From positions 1 to 64,000 of the forward strand of contig NZ_JAJAPX010000002.1 in the NCBI RefSeq assembly GCF_020523965.1: 64,000 bases of DNA. Direction: 5' to 3'. The translations under genes were made by a program, and so were the position numbers. The notes under the pieces were generated by a model that was not told the origin of the DNA, did not search any database, and was given only the letters and a program-made list of their open reading frames with translations. Source of the DNA: Neotamlana sargassicola (GTDB lineage Bacteria; Bacteroidota; Bacteroidia; Flavobacteriales; Flavobacteriaceae). Positions 59,361 through 64,000 of the stretch are shown here, piece by piece. Within the stretch, counting starts at the first letter, position 1. Each line of letters begins with the position of its first letter.

Positions 59361-60953
59361 ATGAAAATTTCAAAAATAAAACTATTAATAACTACTGTAA
59401 TTTTTGGCGTTACAGTAATGCAAGCAATAGCTCAAAATAAAGTTACGGGTTATGTATTTCATGATGCCAATAGCAACGGAAAAAAAGAAACCAACGAAAA
59501 AGGTATTGAAAACGTTGCCGTAACGAACGGTAAGGAAGTAGTGCTTACAAATGCAAAAGGTGTTTACCAGTTACCTTTAACTAACGATGCTATAATTTCG
59601 GTTATTAAACCAAGCAATTACAAAGTAGCTGTAAATGCTAATAACTTGCCGCAGTTTTTTTACATCCATAAACCCAAAGGGTCGCCTAAATTAAAATTTA
59701 AAGGTGTTGAGGCCACCGGGAAATTACCACACAACGTAAATTTTCCTTTAATAGCTTCTGAAGAAAATGAGGTGTTTACGGCACTAATTTTTGGAGACCC
59801 ACAGCCTTATACAAAACAAGAAGTAGATTATTTTGCAAAGGGTATTGTTGAAGAAGTAGCAAATATTAAAAATATACCTTTTGGTTTAAGTTTGGGCGAT
59901 TTAGTTGGCAACGATTTAAGTTTGTTTAATCCGTATATAAAAGCCACTAAAAAAGCAGGTATTCCTTGGTATAATGTATTAGGAAATCATGATCTTAATT
60001 TTGATGTTGAAACCGATGCACTTTCCGATGAAACTTACGAGGCTCATTTTGGGCCTGCAAATTATGCATTTAACTATGGTAAAGTTCACTTTATAATTAT
60101 TGATAATGTATTGTACCCAGACCCGCGAAACCAGTCAAAATATTGGGGCGGTTTTAGAGAAGATCAATTTCAATTTTTAGAAAACGATTTAAAGTATGTA
60201 CCAAAAGATCATTTAATTGTTTTGGCCATGCATATTCCGTTAAGCGAACCAGATGATAATGATACTTTTAATGACGAGCATCGCCAAAGGTTATTCAATG
60301 TATTAAAGCCATTTTCAAATACCTTGTCATTATCGGCACACACGCATATTCAGCGTCAAGATTTTTTTACTAACGCTCAAGGTTGGCCACAAGAAAAACC
60401 GCACCATCATTATAATGTAGGAACTACTAGTGGCGATTGGTATTCGGGTAAATTAGACGCCAATAAAGTGCCTACTTCAACCATGCGCGATGGCACACCT
60501 AAAGGTTATGCATTTATAAACTTTAATGGCAATAGCTACAGTGTAGATTATAAAGTGGCGGGTAAGCCTAAAACACATCAAATGGAAATATTTGCCCCTA
60601 AAGTTGTAGCAAAGGATAAGAAAACTAAAGCTGCAATTTATGTGAATTTTTTCATGGGAAGCCCAAGCGATGAGGTGTTGTATAAAATTGATAGTGGTGA
60701 ATGGAAGGCTATGAAATACACCACAGAGCCAGATCCGTCGTATGTGTCTCAGGTTGTTAGTTGGGATGAATCTGAAACGTTAATACCAGGCAAGCGCGCA
60801 TCAAATGCTATTGATTGTACGCATCTTTGGAAAGGTAAAATTTCAACAAAATTAAGTGTAGGTACACATACTATTGAAGTTAAGGCTAAAGATATGTTTG
60901 GTAAAACGCATTATGGTAGTAAAACGTATCGTGTAGAGCAATCTAACTTCTAA
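59361..60953 (+). CDS. Calcineurin-like phosphoesterase, paralogue of the preceding gene
   Basis: The 530-residue protein has a Sec signal peptide (about 1-24) and the same order of domains without the Ig-like start: SdrD-B-like N-terminal metallophosphatase module (about 25-125; GYVFHDANSNGKKETNEKG), catalytic domain with Asp146 and Gln148 (GDPQPY), Asp180 (LGD), Asn209-His210 (GNHD), His291 (AMH) and His327/His329 (AHTH), and a C-terminal domain (about 400-530). The DxQ in place of DxH in the first motif is a difference from the neighbour. It is soluble in the periplasm rather than lipid-anchored, so the two enzymes may act at different sites. Confidence 0.92.
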   Translation: MKISKIKLLITTVIFGVTVMQAIAQNKVTGYVFHDANSNGKKETNEKGIENVAVTNGKEVVLTNAKGVYQLPLTNDAIISVIKPSNYKVAVNANNLPQFFYIHKPKGSPKLKFKGVEATGKLPHNVNFPLIASEENEVFTALIFGDPQPYTKQEVDYFAKGIVEEVANIKNIPFGLSLGDLVGNDLSLFNPYIKATKKAGIPWYNVLGNHDLNFDVETDALSDETYEAHFGPANYAFNYGKVHFIIIDNVLYPDPRNQSKYWGGFREDQFQFLENDLKYVPKDHLIVLAMHIPLSEPDDNDTFNDEHRQRLFNVLKPFSNTLSLSAHTHIQRQDFFTNAQGWPQEKPHHHYNVGTTSGDWYSGKLDANKVPTSTMRDGTPKGYAFINFNGNSYSVDYKVAGKPKTHQMEIFAPKVVAKDKKTKAAIYVNFFMGSPSDEVLYKIDSGEWKAMKYTTEPDPSYVSQVVSWDESETLIPGKRASNAIDCTHLWKGKISTKLSVGTHTIEVKAKDMFGKTHYGSKTYRVEQSNF

Positions 60954-60966
60954 AAAAATATTATAA

Positions 60967-61884
60967 ATGAAGATTTTAAATTATATAGTAGTTTTTCTAT
61001 TCGTTTTTGCTTGTAAAGAGCAACAAGAAAAAGTTTCAAAAGAACATATAGATCAGGGTAAAAAAGTAGAAGTTCAAGGGCACAGAGGAGAGCGCGGGCA
61101 TAGTCCCGAAAACACATTAATTGGTTTTAAAAATGCCATTTTAAAAGGTGTTGATGTTATTGAGCTAGATGTTGTTATCTCAAAAGATAAAAAAGTTGTA
61201 ATATCTCACGAGCCTTACATGTCATCGCTTTACGTTTTAACACCACAAGGCGATAGTATTTCAAAAGCTGAAGAGAAGCAGTACAATTTATATCAAATGA
61301 CCTACGATAGTATTAAAACATTTGAAGTGGGTTTAAAAGGAAATATTAAGTTTCCAGAGCAAAAGCGCATTAAAGCATATAAACCATTATTGAGTGAGGT
61401 TATTGATAGTATTGAAGCGTTTGTTAGCGCCAATAAACTAACACCTGTGGGATATAATATTGAAATTAAATCGGTGCCATCTCAATATGGAGTTTACCAG
61501 CCAAAACCTAGTGTTATGGTAGATTTAGTTATGCAAGTTTTAAATACTAAAACCATAGCAGGTAAATGGAATATACAGTCTTTTGATCCTGCAATTTTAA
61601 ACGAAATGCACGAAAAATATCCAGATGTAACGCTCGCTTATTTAGTAAGTAAAGGCGATTTTAAAGAGAATTTAAAGTTATTAAATTTTACGCCTAATAT
61701 TTACAGCCCTAATTATAAATTAATTAAAACAAAAACTGTAGTAGATGCTATTAAAGCCAAAAACATGAAACTAATTCCTTGGACGGTAAATGATTCTATT
61801 GCAATTAGTGAGCAAATACATTTTGGTGTAGATGGTATTATTACAGATTACCCAGAAAAAGTATTAACCCAAATTACTGAGTGA
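60967..61884 (+). CDS. Glycerophosphodiester phosphodiesterase family lipoprotein
   Basis: The 305-residue lipoprotein (VFAC, Cys16) is a GDPD with GHRGERGHSPENTL (His39, Arg40, Glu48), the metal pair Glu66-Asp68 in VIELDVVISK and the second catalytic histidine His81 in VISHEPYM; the TIM-barrel continues to IPWTVNDS and the final VDGIITDYPEKV motif. GDPDs hydrolyse glycerophosphodiesters such as glycerophosphocholine or glycerophosphoethanolamine to glycerol 3-phosphate and an alcohol. As a periplasmic lipoprotein at the end of this SusCD-phosphoesterase operon, it is the best clue to the substrate. Confidence 0.94.
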   Translation: MKILNYIVVFLFVFACKEQQEKVSKEHIDQGKKVEVQGHRGERGHSPENTLIGFKNAILKGVDVIELDVVISKDKKVVISHEPYMSSLYVLTPQGDSISKAEEKQYNLYQMTYDSIKTFEVGLKGNIKFPEQKRIKAYKPLLSEVIDSIEAFVSANKLTPVGYNIEIKSVPSQYGVYQPKPSVMVDLVMQVLNTKTIAGKWNIQSFDPAILNEMHEKYPDVTLAYLVSKGDFKENLKLLNFTPNIYSPNYKLIKTKTVVDAIKAKNMKLIPWTVNDSIAISEQIHFGVDGIITDYPEKVLTQITE

Positions 61885-61950
61885 TAATTTTTATTTCGTA
61901 ATGATTAAGTTAAGTTATTGATTTTAAGTTTCTCATATTGAATCAAGTCG

Positions 61951-61987
61951 AAAGGGCTCTTCATTTTAAATGGAGAGTCTTTTTTTT
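61951..61987 (+). terminator. Terminator of the phosphoesterase operon (copy of the tRNA terminator)
   Basis: AAAGGGCTCT pairs with AGAGTCTTTT through a mix of Watson-Crick and G-U pairs, followed by T residues. The 31 bases 61957-61987 are identical to 47677-47707 after tRNA-Leu. Confidence 0.72.
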
Positions 61988-62163
61988 GTTTACATATTTA
62001 AAAATTCTTCATACATATTAAATACAGGAAGAAATTTTACCAAAATTTTAAAGCTTTGTTGTACTATATTTAATAATTTATTCTTTTTTGTTATTAAGCT
62101 ACGTTAATATTGGTTTTAAGTAATTAAGCTGTTAATTTTACACCAGAATTAAATACAGCAAAA

Positions 62164-63372
62164 ATGGCTAAACTATTTTTAGTAGAAGGACAAATACAAA
62201 ACTACGCTTGGGGAGGTACACAATACATTCCTAATTTATTGGACGTTAAAACCAATGGCGAACAATGTGCCGAATATTGGCTAGGTGCGCACAATAAAGC
62301 ACCATCAACAATAAAAACTGCTGAAGGCGATAAAACCTTAGATACTTATATTGCTAATAACTTAGCATCTGTTTTAGGCGATAATATTGCCAATGCTTTT
62401 GGTCGCTTACCATTTTTGTTTAAGGTTTTAGATGTACGCGATATGTTATCTATACAAGTGCATCCTACAAAAGTTGAAGCTGAAAAAGGGTTTAAAAAAG
62501 AAAATGAAGCAGGTATACCTTTAACCGCAAAACACCGTAATTATAAAGATGATAACCATAAGCCAGAAATAATGGTAGCTTTAAGTGAGTTTTGGTTATT
62601 ACACGGTTTTTTAACGGAAGCCAAATTAAAAGCGGTTTTAGAGTCTGTTCCAGAATTTAAACATTTAATATCTGTTTTTAAAGCTGAAGGCTATTTTGGT
62701 TTGTATAAAACGGTTATGGAAGAACCTCAAGAAGAAACCAACAAAGTACTACAGCCATTAGTTGATAGAATTTTACCATTATACAAAGCCGGAAAGCTAG
62801 AAAAACAATCGCCAGATTATTGGGCTGCCAAAGCAGTAGATTCTGCCGATGATGCTTCGGTTTTAGATAAAGGTATTTACTCTATTTATTTTTTCAATAT
62901 TGTAAAAGCAAATAAAGGTGAAGCGGTATTTCAAGATGCTGGTATTCCTCATGCTTATTTAGAAGGTCAAAATATGGAGCTTATGGCAAATTCAGATAAC
63001 GTGTTGCGTGGTGGTTTAACACCAAAACATGTAGATGTGCCAGAATTATTAAAACACGTGGCTTTTAACGAAACGGTTCCTAACGTTATGCAAGGCGATT
63101 TACAAGCCGATGGGATAGAACGTATTTATAAATCGCCAGCACCTGATTTCCAATTAAGTTTAATTTCTTTAGAAGCTTCAAAAACTTACAAAAACACCTC
63201 AAAAACAGCCGAAATTGTTATTGTAATTGAAGGTGAGGCTGAAGTAAACGAAGGGGAAACAACGGTTGGTTTAGCTAAGGGGCAAGCCGCTTTTTTAGCA
63301 GCAACAAGTCAATATACAATTCAAACAAAATCGAACGCAATTATATATAAAGCAACTGCGCCACAATCGTAG
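62164..63372 (+). CDS. manA: Mannose-6-phosphate isomerase, class I
   Basis: The 402-residue protein is a type I phosphomannose isomerase, which interconverts mannose 6-phosphate and fructose 6-phosphate in the cytoplasm. Zinc-site motifs are visible: LSIQVHPTK (Gln, His), the DDNHKPEIMVAL segment (His, Glu), and the DAGIPHAYLEGQNMELMANSDNVLRGGLTPKH signature that includes the third zinc histidine and catalytic Arg. Its length is typical for the family. It is transcribed alone and starts 279 bases after the phosphoesterase operon. Confidence 0.95.
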   Translation: MAKLFLVEGQIQNYAWGGTQYIPNLLDVKTNGEQCAEYWLGAHNKAPSTIKTAEGDKTLDTYIANNLASVLGDNIANAFGRLPFLFKVLDVRDMLSIQVHPTKVEAEKGFKKENEAGIPLTAKHRNYKDDNHKPEIMVALSEFWLLHGFLTEAKLKAVLESVPEFKHLISVFKAEGYFGLYKTVMEEPQEETNKVLQPLVDRILPLYKAGKLEKQSPDYWAAKAVDSADDASVLDKGIYSIYFFNIVKANKGEAVFQDAGIPHAYLEGQNMELMANSDNVLRGGLTPKHVDVPELLKHVAFNETVPNVMQGDLQADGIERIYKSPAPDFQLSLISLEASKTYKNTSKTAEIVIVIEGEAEVNEGETTVGLAKGQAAFLAATSQYTIQTKSNAIIYKATAPQS

Positions 63373-63418
63373 TTGTTAAAATCATTGTAAAAACTATTAA
63401 TATTAGTTTAATACGTGC

Positions 63419-63457
63419 TAAAAGCAACTGCTTTTAACATAAAAAACCTTAGTTTTG
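63419..63457 (+). promoter_or_regulatory. Palindrome and -7 box upstream of the transketolase gene
   Basis: A perfect dyad TAAAAGCA-AC-TGCTTTTA (63419-63436) lies between manA and the transketolase gene, and a TAnnTTTG-type box TAGTTTTG follows at 63450-63457. The dyad could be an operator or a small terminator stem for manA. No T-run follows, which favours an operator. Confidence 0.4.
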
Positions 63458-63502
63458 TGAGGTTAATTGTTACAACACCATTAAACTAGAACCTTTAAAA
63501 TA

Positions 63503-64000
63503 ATGAACAAGAAATTAGATCAACAAGCAGCAGATAATATACGTGCACTTGCCGTTGCTATGGTAGAAAAAGCAAATTCTGGACACCCGGGAGGACCAAT
63601 GGGTGGCGCAGATTTTATGCACATTTTATATTCGGAGTTTTTTAATTACGATCCTTCTGATATGGAATGGCCATTTAGAGATCGCTTTTTTATGGATGCA
63701 GGGCATTTATCAACATTAATGTATGCACAATATTATTTATTGGGTAACTACTCAAAAGAAGATGTTTCTAATTTCAGACAATGGGGTTCAATTACTCCAG
63801 GTCACCCAGAGGTCGATGTAAAACGTGGTATAGAAAACACGTCGGGACCACTAGGTCAAGGACACACCATGGGTGTTGGTGCAGCAATTGCTACTAAGTT
63901 TTTAGCAGCACGTTTTGGCGATTGGATTAACCATAAAGTTTATGGTTTTATTTCTGATGGTGGTATTCAAGAAGAAATATCGCAAGGTGCAGGTAGAATT
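63503..64000 (+). CDS. tkt: Transketolase, N-terminal part (partial)
   Basis: The first 166 residues of a transketolase run off the right edge of the window. Visible thiamine-diphosphate-domain motifs are ANSGHPGGPMGGADFMHILY, DRFFMDAGHLSTLMYA, GHPEVDVKRGIENTSGPLGQ and the GDG-like ISDGG region. Transketolase moves two-carbon units between sugar phosphates in the pentose phosphate pathway. The start ATG at 63503 gives the usual Bacteroidota N-terminus (MNKKLDQQAADNIRALAVAM). Confidence 0.95.
   Translation, partial: MNKKLDQQAADNIRALAVAMVEKANSGHPGGPMGGADFMHILYSEFFNYDPSDMEWPFRDRFFMDAGHLSTLMYAQYYLLGNYSKEDVSNFRQWGSITPGHPEVDVKRGIENTSGPLGQGHTMGVGAAIATKFLAARFGDWINHKVYGFISDGGIQEEISQGAGRI

Noticed and set aside
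1-64000. Search for CRISPR arrays, rRNA genes, transposases, integrases and restriction or other named defence systems
   Set aside because: No regularly spaced repeats, rRNA sequence or characteristic motif of these systems was found by eye. The only tRNA is tRNA-Leu.

Overview
The window is AT-rich DNA from a member of the Bacteroidota, most likely a marine-type Flavobacteriaceae. The evidence is the set of gene families: SusC/SusD pairs, FecR/ECF-sigma pairs, a type IX secretion C-terminal domain, HmuY, and several domain families common in Flavobacteriia (DUF6607, DUF4230, DUF4260, DUF4407). The promoters also fit, with TAnnTTTG-type -7 boxes and essentially no Shine-Dalgarno sequences. 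No phage, IS element, CRISPR array or rRNA operon was seen. One tRNA gene, tRNA-Leu(UAG), is present.

Layout. (1) 1-2884: the end of a KDPG/KHG aldolase gene followed by a TRAP transporter (DctP-Q-M), probably for uronic or other sugar acids. (2) 2974-5765: DoxX-like membrane protein, AraC-type regulator, small membrane protein, SDR oxidoreductase. (3) 5912-13844: a haem/iron acquisition locus. A TonB receptor and an HmuY-like lipoprotein on + diverge from a - strand operon of DUF6607, ankyrin, DUF2271 and a PepSY-flavodoxin-reductase fusion. (4) 13964-18082: LacI-type regulator, a small lipoprotein behind a structured leader, and a TPR sensor kinase with a NarL-type response regulator. (5) 18324-21360: DUF456 protein, and a BlaI/M56 pair with a triple operator. 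(6) 21591-29406: housekeeping and small-gene cluster (glycosyltransferase, LPG-synthase-like protein, ruvC, hemW, cyclase, GNAT, MmcQ, PhnA-like). (7) 29489-32974: a TetR-controlled HAD/SDR pair and small genes. (8) 32975-45010: DUF4407 protein, then a - strand ECF sigma/FecR/SusC/SusD locus carrying a di-haem cytochrome c peroxidase and a T9SS cargo protein. (9) 45075-47662: DMT transporter, M20 peptidase, tRNA-Leu. (10) 47866-61884: a second ECF sigma/FecR/SusC/SusD locus. Its enzymes are two metallophosphoesterases and a glycerophosphodiester phosphodiesterase rather than glycoside hydrolases. (11) 62164-64000: manA and the start of a transketolase gene.

The most interesting candidate system is region 10. 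It looks like a Sus-type outer-membrane uptake and processing locus dedicated to a phosphodiester-containing substrate, under its own sigma/anti-sigma surface signalling. Region 8 (SusCD with a MauG/CCP-type peroxidase and a large unrecognised lipoprotein) and region 3 (haem uptake with a flavoprotein reductase fused to a PepSY membrane domain) come next. Smaller curiosities are a GC-rich palindrome that has become part of the hemW reading frame, three AACTAA-N4-TTAGTT operators at the blaI promoter, a motif shared by the tetR and HAD promoters, and a 31-bp terminator sequence used both after the tRNA gene and after the phosphodiesterase operon.
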